Origin: Demequinaceae bacterium
GTDB taxonomy: Bacteria > Actinomycetota > Actinomycetes > Actinomycetales > Demequinaceae
Length of the DNA stretch: 64,000 nucleotides
NCBI GenBank assembly: GCA_016933155.1
Contig: JAFGBM010000002.1
Location: forward strand, 62,001 to 126,000
Direction of reading: 5' to 3'
Both the position numbers and the translations under genes were made by a program. Of the stretch, positions 45,665-57,231 are shown piece by piece (position 1 is the first letter of the stretch; every line of letters starts with the position of its first letter). The notes beneath the pieces are model-generated. The model saw only the letters and a list, made by a program, of their open reading frames with translations. It ran no database searches and had not been told where the DNA came from.

Positions 45665-45702
45665 TTGACATAACTCTAACCTTCAACTTGAGGGTGAGAG
45701 TT
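45665..45702 (+). promoter_or_regulatory. 31-bp near-perfect palindrome with TTGACA upstream of ftsZ
   Basis: AACTCT (45672-45677) mirrors AGAGTT (45697-45702), and ACCTTCAA (45679-45686) mirrors TTGAGGGT (45688-45695) around a single central C; only one position is unpaired and one is G-T. TTGACA (45665-45670) adjoins it. The layout resembles MerR-family operator-promoters; FtsR, a MerR-type activator of ftsZ, is known in Corynebacterium. Confidence 0.7.
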
Positions 45703-45719
45703 GGGCGAAAGGGCGGCAC

Positions 45720-46895
45720 GTGGCCTCTCCACAGAACTACATCACGGCGATCAAGGTCGTCGGCGTCGGTGGTGGTGGCGTCAACGCGGTCAACCGCATG
45801 ATCGACGTCGGCCTCAAGGGGGCGGAGTTCATCGCCGTCAACACCGACGCTCAGGCGCTTCTCATGTCCGACGCCGACGTAAAGCTCGACATTGGACGCG
45901 AACTGACGAAGGGCCTCGGCGCGGGTGCGGATCCGGAGGTCGGGCGTCGCGCGGCCGAGGACCATCTCGACGAGATCGAGGACGCCCTTCGGGGCAGTGA
46001 CATGGTCTTCGTCACGGCAGGGGAAGGCGGAGGCACCGGAACCGGAGGGGCTCCCGTGGTCGCCCGTACGGCCCGGATGATGGGGGCGCTGACGGTCGGG
46101 GTCGTCACCAAGCCCTTCGGCTTCGAAGGACGCCGCCGGGCCGATCAAGCGGAGGCGGGCGTCGAGGCGCTTCGTCCCGAGGTCGATACCCTCATCGTTA
46201 TCCCCAACGATCGCCTCCTGGAGATCAACGACCAGAAACTCTCGGTGCTCGGGGCGTTCGCGGCCGCGGATCAGGTTCTTCAAGGGGCCGTCCAGGGCAT
46301 CACCGACCTCATCACCACCCCCGGGCTCATCAACGTCGATTTCAACGACGTCCGGAGCGTGATGCAGGGCGCGGGCACAGCCCTCATGGGGGTGAACTCG
46401 GCCAGGGGAGAGAACCGGGCCATCGAGGCGGCCGAGGCGGCCATCACGTCGCCCCTTCTCGAGGCCAGCATCGAAGGGGCCCACGGAGTCCTTCTCAGCG
46501 TCGCGGGGGGCTCCACCCTCGGCATCAAGGAGGTGGAAACCGCAGCCAAGCTCGTCCGCGAGGCCGCGCACCCCGAGGCGAACATCATCTTCGGGACCGT
46601 CATCGACGACGCCCTCGGGGACGAGATTCGAATCACCGTGATCGCCGCGGGCTTTGACGGGGGGTCGCCCCCGATGCGCCGTCATGCCGGCGCCCTCGCT
46701 CAGGTGGATGGCGCCAAGCCCCGCAAGGCCCCGGCGAAAGCTCCCGTCGAGGCCCTCCTCGACATACCCGTCGAACCCCGGAAGCCTGAGGTCGAGGAAT
46801 CCGGGGAGGAAGCCGAGGAGACGGAGGTCCTCAGGGTTCCGGGAAGCCTCTTCGAAGAGGAGGAGCTCGACATCCCCGACTTCCTGAAGAGGTGA
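45720..46895 (+). CDS. ftsZ: Cell division GTPase FtsZ
   Basis: FtsZ polymerises into the Z-ring. The 391-residue protein has a short N-terminus, [12 protein letters not shown], the tubulin signature GGGTGTG (103-109), the T7 loop region [11 protein letters not shown], and a variable linker rich in Pro/Glu (about 325-375). It ends in DIPDFLKR, the conserved peptide that binds SepF in organisms lacking FtsA. The start GTG 45720 fits the conserved N-terminus. It overlaps pgeF by 4 nt (GTGA). The 139-nt gap before it contains a large palindrome. Confidence 0.98.
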   Translation: MASPQNYITAIKVVGVGGGGVNAVNRMIDVGLKGAEFIAVNTDAQALLMSDADVKLDIGRELTKGLGAGADPEVGRRAAEDHLDEIEDALRGSDMVFVTAGEGGGTGTGGAPVVARTARMMGALTVGVVTKPFGFEGRRRADQAEAGVEALRPEVDTLIVIPNDRLLEINDQKLSVLGAFAAADQVLQGAVQGITDLITTPGLINVDFNDVRSVMQGAGTALMGVNSARGENRAIEAAEAAITSPLLEASIEGAHGVLLSVAGGSTLGIKEVETAAKLVREAAHPEANIIFGTVIDDALGDEIRITVIAAGFDGGSPPMRRHAGALAQVDGAKPRKAPAKAPVEALLDIPVEPRKPEVEESGEEAEETEVLRVPGSLFEEEELDIPDFLKR

Positions 46896-47626
46896 CGGAC
46901 GAGGGCGACGCGGTCCGAGCGCTGGACGCCGGGCTCGGGGTTCGAGCCTTCTTCACGACGCGCTCGGGCGGGGTGAGCCGGGCTCCCTACGACTCCCTCA
47001 ACCTCGGACGGAACACGGGCGACGACCCGATCGCGGTCGCCCGCAACCGAGCCCTCCTGGCTGAGATGGCGGGAGTTCCCATCGCCTTCATGTCCCAAAT
47101 CCATGGCGCCACCGTCGCCCTCGTCCGGGACCCGGCCGATGAGCCGGAAGCCGATGCCATGGTGACCCTGACCCCGGGGATCGCCCTGGGAGTGCTCGTC
47201 GCCGACTGCGCACCCGTCCTCCTCCACGACCCCGGGTCCGGAGCCGTCGCGGCCGTCCATGCCGGTCGGAAGGGACTGGCCGAGGGGGTCGTCGGGGCCG
47301 CGGTCGACCGATTGAGGGAGGCGGGAGGGAGGAGTGCGGGGATTCTCGAGGCCGCGATCGGGCCCGCGATCTGCGGGGGATGCTACGAGGTTCCCGAGGA
47401 GATGAGGGACGAGGTCGCCCGGGCCGCACCGGAATCCTGGGCGGAGACCACATGGGGGACGCCTTCGCTCGACCTCAAGGCCGCCGTCGAGGCACAGTTG
47501 CGGTCCGCGGGCGTGGCCCAGGTGAGGATCGTCGGGGGGTGCACCTTCGAGAGCCCGGACCTGTTCTCCCACCGTCGGGATTCCGTCACGGGCAGGACGG
47601 CCGGGGTGATCGTGTGCGGTGGCTGA
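46892..47626 (+). CDS. pgeF: Multicopper-oxidase-like fold purine nucleosidase PgeF (YfiH/LACC1 family)
   Basis: The 244-residue protein belongs to the DUF152/YfiH family. It has [57 protein letters not shown] and [13 protein letters not shown], which carry the conserved His/Cys zinc site. Family members have purine nucleoside phosphorylase/adenosine deaminase activity, and E. coli PgeF has been described as an editing factor for wall precursors. Such genes commonly follow ftsZ in Gram-positives. Confidence 0.92.
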   Translation: MTDEGDAVRALDAGLGVRAFFTTRSGGVSRAPYDSLNLGRNTGDDPIAVARNRALLAEMAGVPIAFMSQIHGATVALVRDPADEPEADAMVTLTPGIALGVLVADCAPVLLHDPGSGAVAAVHAGRKGLAEGVVGAAVDRLREAGGRSAGILEAAIGPAICGGCYEVPEEMRDEVARAAPESWAETTWGTPSLDLKAAVEAQLRSAGVAQVRIVGGCTFESPDLFSHRRDSVTGRTAGVIVCGG

Positions 47627-47717
47627 TCCGCGTTGGCGTGTCGTTCCCCGAGTTGGTCTCGGCCACGACCTATCGTGATGTGACAGGTGTTGTTCTTCTT
47701 GAGGATCGAGGGTAGGC

Positions 47718-48170
47718 ATGGGCGCACTACACAAGGCGATGGTGTACCTGGGCTTCAGTGCCGACGAGTACGAGCCGTACCCCGACCCAGACGGGCCCAT
47801 GGCCCCCGTCACCCCGCTCCACGACGTCAATCATCCGAGGCCGTCGAGGGGCTCCCCGTCCACGCCCTACGGGGCGACACCCGCCATGGATCTCAGGAAG
47901 ATCCAGACGGTCAAGCCCCGCTCCTACAACGACGCGCGGGTCATCGGGGAGGCCTATCGCGAGGGGATTCCGGTCATCATGAACCTCACGGAGATGACGG
48001 ACGCCGACGCGAAAAGGCTCGTGGATTTCTCCGCCGGGCTGTCCTTCGGGCTTCAGGGCTCGATCGAGCGTGTGACGACGTCCGTCTTCCTCCTGTCACC
48101 GGCACACGTCGAGATCGGGGTGGAGAGCGAGCCCGCCACATCGGAGCGCAGCTTCTTTAATCAGAGTTAG
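47718..48170 (+). CDS. sepF: Cell division protein SepF
   Basis: SepF anchors FtsZ to the membrane, replacing FtsA. The 150-residue protein has an N-terminal amphipathic start (GALHKAMVYLGF), a variable Pro-rich linker (about 20-58) and a SepF core (about 62-140) with VKPRSYNDARVIGEAYREGIPVIMNL and DFSAGLSFGLQGSIERV. Length and arrangement are typical. The yggS gene, usually between pgeF and sepF, is missing. TATCGT at 47671-47676 may be a -10. Confidence 0.95.
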   Translation: MGALHKAMVYLGFSADEYEPYPDPDGPMAPVTPLHDVNHPRPSRGSPSTPYGATPAMDLRKIQTVKPRSYNDARVIGEAYREGIPVIMNLTEMTDADAKRLVDFSAGLSFGLQGSIERVTTSVFLLSPAHVEIGVESEPATSERSFFNQS

Positions 48171-48176
48171 GCGGCC

Positions 48177-48464
48177 ATGTCCGTCGTCATCGGGATCGTC
48201 CAACTGGTGATTTTGCTCTTCGTCGTCCTCCTTTTCGGCCGGGTCGTCGTCAACCTCATCTCCCTCTTCTCCCGCTCGTGGAGGCCGCGGGGGGTGACCT
48301 TGCTCCTCGTCGAGGGGGTGCTTTCGGCCACGGATCCCCCGGTGCGTTTTGTGCGGGCGCTCCTGCCGGATATCAACCTCGGAGGGGTTCGCCTTGACCT
48401 GAGTGTGTTGGTTCTGATGATCGTGGCCATGCTGGCGATCGACCTTTTATCGCTCGCTCAATGA
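48177..48464 (+). CDS. yggT: YggT family membrane protein
   Basis: The 95-residue protein has two membrane helices (about 5-27 and 70-92) and the YggT core RVVVNLISLF...LLLVEGVLSATDPPVRFVRALLPDINLGGVRLDLSVLVL. Its position between sepF and divIVA is conserved in Gram-positives. Function is unclear; roles in envelope or osmotic homeostasis have been proposed. Confidence 0.92.
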   Translation: MSVVIGIVQLVILLFVVLLFGRVVVNLISLFSRSWRPRGVTLLLVEGVLSATDPPVRFVRALLPDINLGGVRLDLSVLVLMIVAMLAIDLLSLAQ

Positions 48465-48487
48465 GCCCTGCGGAGGTTCGGTGACGG

Positions 48488-48493
48488 TACTAT
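48488..48493 (+). promoter_or_regulatory. Candidate -10 (TACTAT) of divIVA
   Basis: TACTAT lies 27 nt before the divIVA ATG at 48521, in the 56-nt gap after yggT. No convincing -35 is seen. Confidence 0.45.
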
Positions 48494-48520
48494 GAAATGC
48501 CCGAGAGGACGGTAAGCGCC

Positions 48521-49072
48521 ATGGCACTGCTCACGGCCGAAGACGTGAGGGAGAAGCAGTTCTCCAAGACGAAGTACCGAGAGGGCTTCGACCAGGACGA
48601 GGTTGACGACTTCCTCGACCAGGTCGCCGACACCATCGAGCAATTGAGCATCGAGCGCGACCGCATTAGGAACGAGATGTCGGCCCTGGAGAGCAAGGGC
48701 CCCGACATCTCTGCCGAGTTCCTCCGGGCCGCCACGGACACGGCCAACCCGCCCTCCCCGCAGAGCATGCTCGCAATGGCGCAGAAGCTCCACGACGAAT
48801 ACGTGAGGTCGGGCCAGGAGGAAAGGGAGAAGATCATCTTCGATGCGAAAGCCGAAGCCGATCGCATCAAGGCCAGGGCCGAAAGGGAGGCCCAGAACAG
48901 GCTTCAGAGCCTCGGGTCGGATCGGGTCGAACTGGAGCGGAAGATCGACGACCTCCGGCGGTTCGAACGGGACTACCGGGCCAGGCTCAAGAGCTACCTC
49001 GAGAATCTCCTCGGCGACCTCGATCACGGCACGGGCAAGGACAGGATGCCCAACACCCTGCCCTCCATCTAG
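48521..49072 (+). CDS. divIVA: DivIVA/Wag31 polar growth protein
   Basis: DivIVA binds negatively curved membrane and directs polar wall growth in actinobacteria. The 183-residue protein starts MALLTAEDVREKQFSKTKY, the classical DivIVA N-terminal domain with GFDQDEVDDFLDQVADTIEQL. A coiled coil (about 30-55 and 85-165) and a short tail follow. The ATG at 48521 matches the family start; an upstream in-frame ATG (48497) has no ribosome site. Confidence 0.95.
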   Translation: MALLTAEDVREKQFSKTKYREGFDQDEVDDFLDQVADTIEQLSIERDRIRNEMSALESKGPDISAEFLRAATDTANPPSPQSMLAMAQKLHDEYVRSGQEEREKIIFDAKAEADRIKARAEREAQNRLQSLGSDRVELERKIDDLRRFERDYRARLKSYLENLLGDLDHGTGKDRMPNTLPSI

Positions 49073-49080
49073 TCCGCGCG

Positions 49081-49109
49081 TTGCCTTTTCCCGGGAAGCC
49101 GACTAGGCT
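49081..49109 (+). promoter_or_regulatory. Promoter of the TraR/DksA gene
   Basis: TTGCCT (49081-49086) and TAGGCT (49104-49109) are separated by 17 nt, a standard sigma-70-type spacing, 31 nt before the start codon. Confidence 0.55.
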
Positions 49110-49139
49110 CACGTAGCCATTGACAGGATGAGGAGAGTC

Positions 49140-49592
49140 ATGACGAGTCCCGAGGTTTCGATCATCGTGGTCGACCCTGCTTCCATCAAGCCAGCGGACG
49201 CGAGGGCGCTTCCGGTGCGCGAGGGGGACGAGCCCTGGAAGGTGGCGGAGCTGCGCACCATCGTCAAGGCCCTGAACGGGGACGTCGAACGCCTGGTCGA
49301 CGAGGTTGAGACCACCGAAGCCGAACTTGACGACCTCCTCCACACCGCGGAGGGCTCGGGGGACGATCAGGCCGATGCCGGCTCGACCGCGCTCGAGCGC
49401 GAGCAGGAGATGTCAATCGTCCACAACACGAGGGAGATGCTCGAGCAGAGCGTCGATGCGCTTCGTCGGGTTCAGCACCACCAATACGGTGCCTGCGTCG
49501 TTTGTGGAAAGGGGATCGGAAAGGCGCGCCTCATGGCGTTCCCTCGCGCTACGCACTGCGTGTCATGCAAGCAGCGCGAAGAGCGGCGATGA
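49140..49592 (+). CDS. TraR/DksA-family zinc-finger protein
   Basis: The 150-residue protein has a coiled-coil central part (about 45-105) and a C-terminal zinc finger CVVC...CVSC (about 121-144). DksA/TraR-type proteins bind the RNA polymerase secondary channel; short actinobacterial members are little studied, so regulation of transcription is an inference. The ATG at 49140 is preceded by AGGAGA. The stop overlaps lspA by 4 nt (ATGA), a linkage seen in many actinobacteria. Confidence 0.88.
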   Translation: MTSPEVSIIVVDPASIKPADARALPVREGDEPWKVAELRTIVKALNGDVERLVDEVETTEAELDDLLHTAEGSGDDQADAGSTALEREQEMSIVHNTREMLEQSVDALRRVQHHQYGACVVCGKGIGKARLMAFPRATHCVSCKQREERR

Positions 49593-50101
49593 AGGTCCGC
49601 CTTGCCGTTTGGCTCGTCGCGCTCGGGGTCCTTGCCGTCGACTACGCGACCAAGGTCTGGGCGATCCGTGAACTCTCCGACGGCCGCAAGATCGATGTCA
49701 TCGGCTCCCACCTCACCCTGAAACTGGTCTACAACGAGGGCGCGGCCCTGTCGATTCTCGGGGACTTCGGGGTCGGCATCACCGTCTTCATGATCCTGGT
49801 CATCGCTGTCCTGGTCTGGTACCACGGGAGGGCGGCCGGGTGGTACAGCATCATCGTCTTCGGGGCGGCCCTTGGCGGGGCGTTCGGGAACCTCTTCGAT
49901 CGCCTGGTGCGGGGGGAGGGCTGGGGACGGGGCCCCGTCGTCGACATGATCAACTACGGTGACTTCTTCATCGGAAACGTCGCCGACATCGCCATCGTCT
50001 GTGCGGCCGCCGCCACGATCGCCGCCTCGTGGATGAACCTTCCGATGCTGAGGCCCAAGGACGAGGTTCGCGTTGAGGCGGGGGATCACCGGGGTGAGTG
50101 A
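49589..50101 (+). CDS. lspA: Lipoprotein signal peptidase LspA
   Basis: LspA removes signal peptides from prolipoproteins. The 170-residue protein has four membrane helices, the [10 protein letters not shown] motif, and the aspartyl pair D104 in GNLFDR and D133 in NVADIA. VVDMINY lies between them. The ATG overlaps the TraR gene stop. It also overlaps rluD by 8 nt. Confidence 0.95.
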   Translation: MKVRLAVWLVALGVLAVDYATKVWAIRELSDGRKIDVIGSHLTLKLVYNEGAALSILGDFGVGITVFMILVIAVLVWYHGRAAGWYSIIVFGAALGGAFGNLFDRLVRGEGWGRGPVVDMINYGDFFIGNVADIAIVCAAAATIAASWMNLPMLRPKDEVRVEAGDHRGE

Positions 50102-51023
50102 GAGGCGCTCGTTTCCGGTCCCCGAGGGGCTCGTGGGTGAGCGCGCGGACACGGGACTGGCCCGCCTCTTGGGGATCAGCAGGACCCGGGCGGCCCTCCT
50201 GGCCGACTCCGGTGCGGCGTCCGTTGACGGCAGGGCTGTCGGCCGATCGGACCGCCTCACCGAGGGCCTCCTCGAGGTGGACCTCCCCGACCTTGATGAG
50301 CGTCCCTCCGAACCCTCCGTTCCGGGGGGCCTCACCATCGTGTACGAGGACGACGACATCCTCGTCGTCGACAAGCCGGTCGGTGTCGCCGCCCACCCGT
50401 CTCCGGGCTGGACGGGGCCGACGGTCGTGGGGGCGCTCGCCGCCGGGGGCAGGACCCTTGCGGCCCAGGGGGCGGCGGAGAGGCAGGGGATCGTCCACCG
50501 GTTGGACGCGGGGACCTCGGGGTTGATGGTCGTGGCCAAGTCGAACGACGCCTATCGCGGACTCAAGAGGGCTTTCAAGGAACGGACGGTCGAGAAGATC
50601 TACCACGCCCTCGCCCAGGGACACCTGGACCCGGGTGAGGGCACCATCGACGCCCCCATCGGTCGCCATCCCACCGCCGGCTACAAGTTCGCCGTCACCT
50701 CCGACGGGCGAGAATCGGTGACCCACTACCGGGTGGTGGAGATGATGCCGTCCGCGTCTTTGCTCGAAATCCTCCTGGAGACCGGAAGGACGCATCAAAT
50801 CCGGGTTCACATGAGCGCGCTTCGCCATCCCCTCGTGGGTGACCTGACGTATGGGGCGGATCCCACCCTCGCCGAGCGCCTGGGACTCACGCGACAGTGG
50901 CTTCACGCTCACCGATTGGCCTTCGCCCATCCGGTCACGGGGAGGCAGGTGGAGTTCGAGAGTCCGTACCCGGCCGACCTCGCCCGGGCGCTGGACTTGC
51001 TGAGGGTCGGGGGAGCGGAGTAG
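50094..51023 (+). CDS. rluD: Pseudouridine synthase RluD/RluA family
   Basis: The 309-residue protein has an N-terminal S4 domain (about 13-75), then the RluA catalytic domain with [32 protein letters not shown] (catalytic D138), IYHALAQG, and [13 protein letters not shown]. RluD modifies helix 69 of 23S rRNA; which uridines this one targets cannot be read from sequence. Position after lspA is typical. GTG 50094 is the likely start. Confidence 0.93.
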   Translation: MSERRSFPVPEGLVGERADTGLARLLGISRTRAALLADSGAASVDGRAVGRSDRLTEGLLEVDLPDLDERPSEPSVPGGLTIVYEDDDILVVDKPVGVAAHPSPGWTGPTVVGALAAGGRTLAAQGAAERQGIVHRLDAGTSGLMVVAKSNDAYRGLKRAFKERTVEKIYHALAQGHLDPGEGTIDAPIGRHPTAGYKFAVTSDGRESVTHYRVVEMMPSASLLEILLETGRTHQIRVHMSALRHPLVGDLTYGADPTLAERLGLTRQWLHAHRLAFAHPVTGRQVEFESPYPADLARALDLLRVGGAE

Positions 51024-51060
51024 GGGCTCGGTCGCCGACCCCGAAGCCTAGGCCCTTGGT

Positions 51061-51084
51061 CCCGCACGGCCTGGCCCGTGCGGG
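51061..51084. other. GC-rich hairpin downstream of rluD
   Basis: CCCGCACGG (51061-51069) pairs perfectly with CCGTGCGGG (51076-51084) around CCTGGC. No T-run follows, so it is a weak candidate terminator or an mRNA 3' stabiliser. Confidence 0.5.
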
Positions 51085-51114
51085 GTAGCGTCACCCGTGA
51101 TGGATACGGCCCCC

Positions 51115-51120
51115 TAGGAT
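51115..51120 (+). promoter_or_regulatory. Candidate -10 (TAGGAT) of hppA
   Basis: TAGGAT lies 43 nt before the hppA ATG. The predicted leader carries a strong AGGAGGAG ribosome site. Confidence 0.5.
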
Positions 51121-51163
51121 GGGGGCGTTGTTGCGTCATCACGACTCACTAGGAGGAGTCCAC

Positions 51164-53500
<2,337 letters not shown>

Positions 53501-53520
53501 GTCTATAGAGGGATTGGTCA

Positions 53521-53568
53521 GGGTCGGGCGGGTCTGCCTAGCGGCAGACAAGCCCGACCCGGCCTTTT
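53521..53568 (+). terminator. Intrinsic terminator after hppA
   Basis: GGGTCGGGC (53521-53529) pairs with GCCCGACCC (53552-53560), and the inner GTCTGCC pairs with GGCAGAC around a TAGC loop. GGCCTTTT follows. Confidence 0.9.
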
Positions 53569-53636
53569 CCCGGCGTCACGGACCACGACAACGGCGACTC
53601 GCGGGAAGGACCCACGGCGGCATGAGGGAACGAGCC

Positions 53637-53642
53637 TAGAAT
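53637..53642 (+). promoter_or_regulatory. Candidate -10 (TAGAAT) for leaderless dnaE
   Basis: TAGAAT is followed by CACGTCC and the ATG at 53650. No Shine-Dalgarno sequence is present. Confidence 0.55.
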
Positions 53643-53649
53643 CACGTCC

Positions 53650-56600
53650 ATGCCTGGAAGCGATTTCGTCCATCTCCACGTCCACACGGAGTACTCGATG
53701 CTCGACGGGGCGGCTCGCATCGACGATCTGTTCGAGGAGGCGAATCGGCAGGGTCAGAAGGCCCTCGGGATGACCGATCACGGGTACCTTTTCGGGGCGT
53801 ATGAGTTCTGGTCGAAGGCGATGAAAGCCGGCGTCAAGCCTGTCATCGGGATCGAGGCCTACCTGACCCCGGGCACGGCTCGGGCGGACAGGACCCGGGT
53901 TCGATGGGGAGATGGAGCCCAGGTGGGGGACGACGTCTCGGCCAGCGGGGCGTACACCCACGCAACCCTCTGGGCACGGAACAACGATGGCCTCCACAAC
54001 CTGTTCCGGATGGCCTCCCTTGCCTCCCTCGAGGGTCATTTCTACAAGCCCCGCATGGACAGGGAACTCCTCAGCCGCTACTCGAAGGGCCTCATAGCGA
54101 CGACCGGCTGCCCCTCGGGGGAGATCCAGACCCGGCTCCGACTCGGTCAATACGACGAGGCGCTCCGAGCCGCACGCGAGTTCCAGGACATCTTCGGCAA
54201 GGAGGACTTCTACGTCGAGCTCATGGACCACGGCCTCGAGATCGAGCGACGGGTAGTCGGGGACCTGAGGAACATCGCCCGAGACATCGGGGCTCCTTTC
54301 GTCGCGACGAATGACTCCCACTACACTCGGGCCGAGGACGCAGCAGCACACGACGCCCTCCTGTGCATCCAGTCAGGATCCACCCTCGACGATCCTGGGA
54401 GGTTCCGCTTCGACGGCTCCTCGTACTACATCCGTTCGTCGGAGGACATGCGGCGGACCTTCGAAGACTTCGACGGCGCCTGCGACAATACCCTGGCGAT
54501 CGCCGAGCGATGCGAGGTCGCCTTCGACACGTCGGCGGACTTCATGCCCCGCTTCGCGTGTCCCCCGGGAGAGGACGAGCACTCCTGGTTCGTCAAGGAG
54601 GTCCAGGTGGGCCTCCATCGGAGATACCCGGGGGGCATCCCGGCCAAGGTCCAGGAGCGGGCGGACTTCGAGACTGAGGTCATCACCTCGAAGGGGTATG
54701 CCGGGTACTACCTCGTCGTGGCCGACTTCGTGCGGTGGGCCAAGGAAAACGGCATCCGCGTGGGGCCCGGGCGGGGTTCGGGCGCCGGTTCGATGGCGGC
54801 CTACGCGATGGGCATCACCGACCTCGACCCGATCGTCCACGGACTGTTCTTCGAGCGATTCCTCAATCCAGAGCGAGAGACCAAACCCGATTTCGACATC
54901 GATTTTGACGAGCGTCGGCGGGGCGAGGTGATCCGGTACGTCACCGAGAAATACGGCGAGGACAAGGTCGCCCAGATCGTCACCTACGGCACCATCAAGG
55001 CCAAGCAGGCCCTCAAGGACGCCGCCCGGGTGCTCGGAAAACCCTTCTCCCTGGGCGAGCGGCTGACGAAGGCCTTCCCCGAACCGCTTCAGGGCAGGGA
55101 CATGTCCCTCGGCACCGCATACGACAAGACGAACGAGCGGTATGGGGAGGCGCAGGACTTCCGATCTCTGGTGGACTCGGACCCGGAGGCGAAGGAGACC
55201 CTGGACCTGGCCCGTGGGCTCGAGAACCTCAAGCGTCAGTGGGGGGTCCACGCCGCCGGTGTCATCATGTCGAGCGAGCCCCTCAAGGACATCATCCCCA
55301 TCATGCGGAGGGAGCAGGACGGGGCGATCATCACCCAATTCGACTACCCCACCTGTGAGGCCCTCGGGCTCGTCAAGATGGACTTCCTCGGGCTCCGCAA
55401 CCTCACCCTCCTCGACGATGCCTTAGAGAACATCGTCGTGAACGGCAAGCCCCCCGTCGTCCTCGAGAACCTTCCCCTCGAGGATGCAGCGACCTTCGAG
55501 ATGCTGGGCAGGGGCGACACCCTGGGGGTGTTCCAACTCGATGGCGTGGCCATGCGGGGGCTCCTCCGGCAGATGCGGCCCGACTCGTTCGAGGACATCT
55601 CCGCTGTTCTCGCCCTGTACCGGCCGGGGCCCATGGGGGTCAACTCCCACACCAACTACGCCCTCCGCAAGAACAAGCAGCAGAAGATCAACCCCATCCA
55701 TCCGGAATTGGAGGAGCCCCTCAAAGAGGTCCTCGGGCCGACCTATGGCCTCATCGTGTACCAGGAGCAGGTCCTCAGGGTGGCGCAGATCGTCGCGGGC
55801 TACTCCCTCGGTCGAGCGGATCTCCTGCGCAAGGCGATGGGGAAGAAGAACAAGGAGGTGCTCGACAAGGAGTTCGAGCCCTTCAGCGCGGGCATGAGGG
55901 AACGGGGCTACTCGGAGGCGGCCATCACCGCCCTCTGGGAGGTGCTCGTCCCCTTCGCCGACTACGCCTTCAACAAGGCGCACACGGCCGCCTACGGGGT
56001 CCTCAGCTTCTGGACCGCCTACCTCAAGGCCCACTACCCGACGGAGTTCATGGCCGCCCTCCTCACCTCAGTCGGGGCGGACAAGGACCGCACGGCCGTC
56101 TACCTGAGCGAATGCCGTCGGATGGGCACCACCGTCCTTCCTCCCGATGTCAACGTGTCGCGTCCCACCTATTCGGCCGTCGGCGAGGACATCCGTTTCG
56201 GGCTGACGGCGGTCAGGAACGTCGGGGCCGGGGTCGTCGACGACATCATCCGCACCAGGGAGGAGAAGGGGGCCTTCACCTCCTTCCTCGACTTCCTTGA
56301 GAAGGTTCCCGTGTCGGTGTGCAACAAACGGACCGTCGATTCGCTCATCAAGGCGGGGGCCTTCGACTCGCTGGCGCCGTCCAGGAGGGCCCTGTGCGCG
56401 GTTCACGAACAGGCGATCGACGCCGTCGTTCCGGTCAAGAGGCAGGAGGCGAGCGGGCAGTTCGACCTGTTCGGGCAGACCCCGGGGGCCGGGCCCGGGG
56501 TGTCCGTCATCGTGCCCTCGATCGAGGAATGGGACCGCAAGACCCGGCTCGATTTCGAGAGGGAGATGCTCGGGCTCTACGTCTCTGACCATCCCTTGAG

Positions 56601-57207
56601 GGGCATGGAGCACGTCCTCAGGGCGGAGGCCACCCACCAGGTGTCCCGGGCGAATCCGGCCCACGGTGTCGCCGAGGGGGACCATGTCACCTTCGCCGGC
56701 CTCATCACCCACGTGGACAGGAGGATCGCCCGATCGGGGAACGCCTACGGAATGGTGATCCTTGAGGACATGACCGGCGAGGTGGAGATCTCGTTCTTCG
56801 GGAAGGTCTACGACCAGTATTCCGGCGACCTCGCCAACGACGCCGTCCTGGCGATCAAGACGAGGACGAGGGAGAAGGGGGACGGGGGTCTGCAGTTCTC
56901 GGCGATGGAGGTCAAGGTTCCCCACGTGGCCCCGGAGGATACCACCCCCGTCTTCCTCACCCTCCCGTCCAATCGGGTGAACCCCGGTCTCGTCGAGCGG
57001 GTGAAGGACATCCTCCGCGCCCATCCCGGCGCCGTGGAGGTCAGGATGGTGCTGACGGGCCGGGAGAAGCCCGTGACGATGCGTCTGGACGACGAATTCA
57101 GGGTGACGCGTTCCAGTGCCCTATATGGGGACCTCAAGGCCGCCCTGGGCCCGTCTTGCCTGTCGAGCGAAGCGCCGGCCCCCGACCGGAGCGCCGCGGC
57201 GGGGTAA
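53650..57207 (+). CDS. dnaE: DNA polymerase III subunit alpha
   Basis: DnaE is the replicative polymerase. The 1185-residue protein has an N-terminal PHP domain (HLHVHTEYS, MTDHG), the palm with PDFDIDFD, GPGRGSGAGSMAAYA, helix-hairpin-helix region (KVPVSVCNKRTVDSLIKAGAF), and a C-terminal OB fold (VTFAGLITHVDRRIARSG). This is the DnaE1 arrangement with an intact PHP active site, consistent with intrinsic proofreading as shown in mycobacteria. It lies between hppA's terminator and hisD. Confidence 0.97.
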   Translation: MPGSDFVHLHVHTEYSMLDGAARIDDLFEEANRQGQKALGMTDHGYLFGAYEFWSKAMKAGVKPVIGIEAYLTPGTARADRTRVRWGDGAQVGDDVSASGAYTHATLWARNNDGLHNLFRMASLASLEGHFYKPRMDRELLSRYSKGLIATTGCPSGEIQTRLRLGQYDEALRAAREFQDIFGKEDFYVELMDHGLEIERRVVGDLRNIARDIGAPFVATNDSHYTRAEDAAAHDALLCIQSGSTLDDPGRFRFDGSSYYIRSSEDMRRTFEDFDGACDNTLAIAERCEVAFDTSADFMPRFACPPGEDEHSWFVKEVQVGLHRRYPGGIPAKVQERADFETEVITSKGYAGYYLVVADFVRWAKENGIRVGPGRGSGAGSMAAYAMGITDLDPIVHGLFFERFLNPERETKPDFDIDFDERRRGEVIRYVTEKYGEDKVAQIVTYGTIKAKQALKDAARVLGKPFSLGERLTKAFPEPLQGRDMSLGTAYDKTNERYGEAQDFRSLVDSDPEAKETLDLARGLENLKRQWGVHAAGVIMSSEPLKDIIPIMRREQDGAIITQFDYPTCEALGLVKMDFLGLRNLTLLDDALENIVVNGKPPVVLENLPLEDAATFEMLGRGDTLGVFQLDGVAMRGLLRQMRPDSFEDISAVLALYRPGPMGVNSHTNYALRKNKQQKINPIHPELEEPLKEVLGPTYGLIVYQEQVLRVAQIVAGYSLGRADLLRKAMGKKNKEVLDKEFEPFSAGMRERGYSEAAITALWEVLVPFADYAFNKAHTAAYGVLSFWTAYLKAHYPTEFMAALLTSVGADKDRTAVYLSECRRMGTTVLPPDVNVSRPTYSAVGEDIRFGLTAVRNVGAGVVDDIIRTREEKGAFTSFLDFLEKVPVSVCNKRTVDSLIKAGAFDSLAPSRRALCAVHEQAIDAVVPVKRQEASGQFDLFGQTPGAGPGVSVIVPSIEEWDRKTRLDFEREMLGLYVSDHPLRGMEHVLRAEATHQVSRANPAHGVAEGDHVTFAGLITHVDRRIARSGNAYGMVILEDMTGEVEISFFGKVYDQYSGDLANDAVLAIKTRTREKGDGGLQFSAMEVKVPHVAPEDTTPVFLTLPSNRVNPGLVERVKDILRAHPGAVEVRMVLTGREKPVTMRLDDEFRVTRSSALYGDLKAALGPSCLSSEAPAPDRSAAAG

Positions 57208-57218
57208 CGAAGGGGCCC

Positions 57219-57224
57219 TAGACT
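57219..57224 (+). promoter_or_regulatory. Candidate -10 (TAGACT) for leaderless hisD
   Basis: TAGACT is followed by TGGGGAC and the ATG at 57232. Confidence 0.5.
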
Positions 57225-57231
57225 TGGGGAC

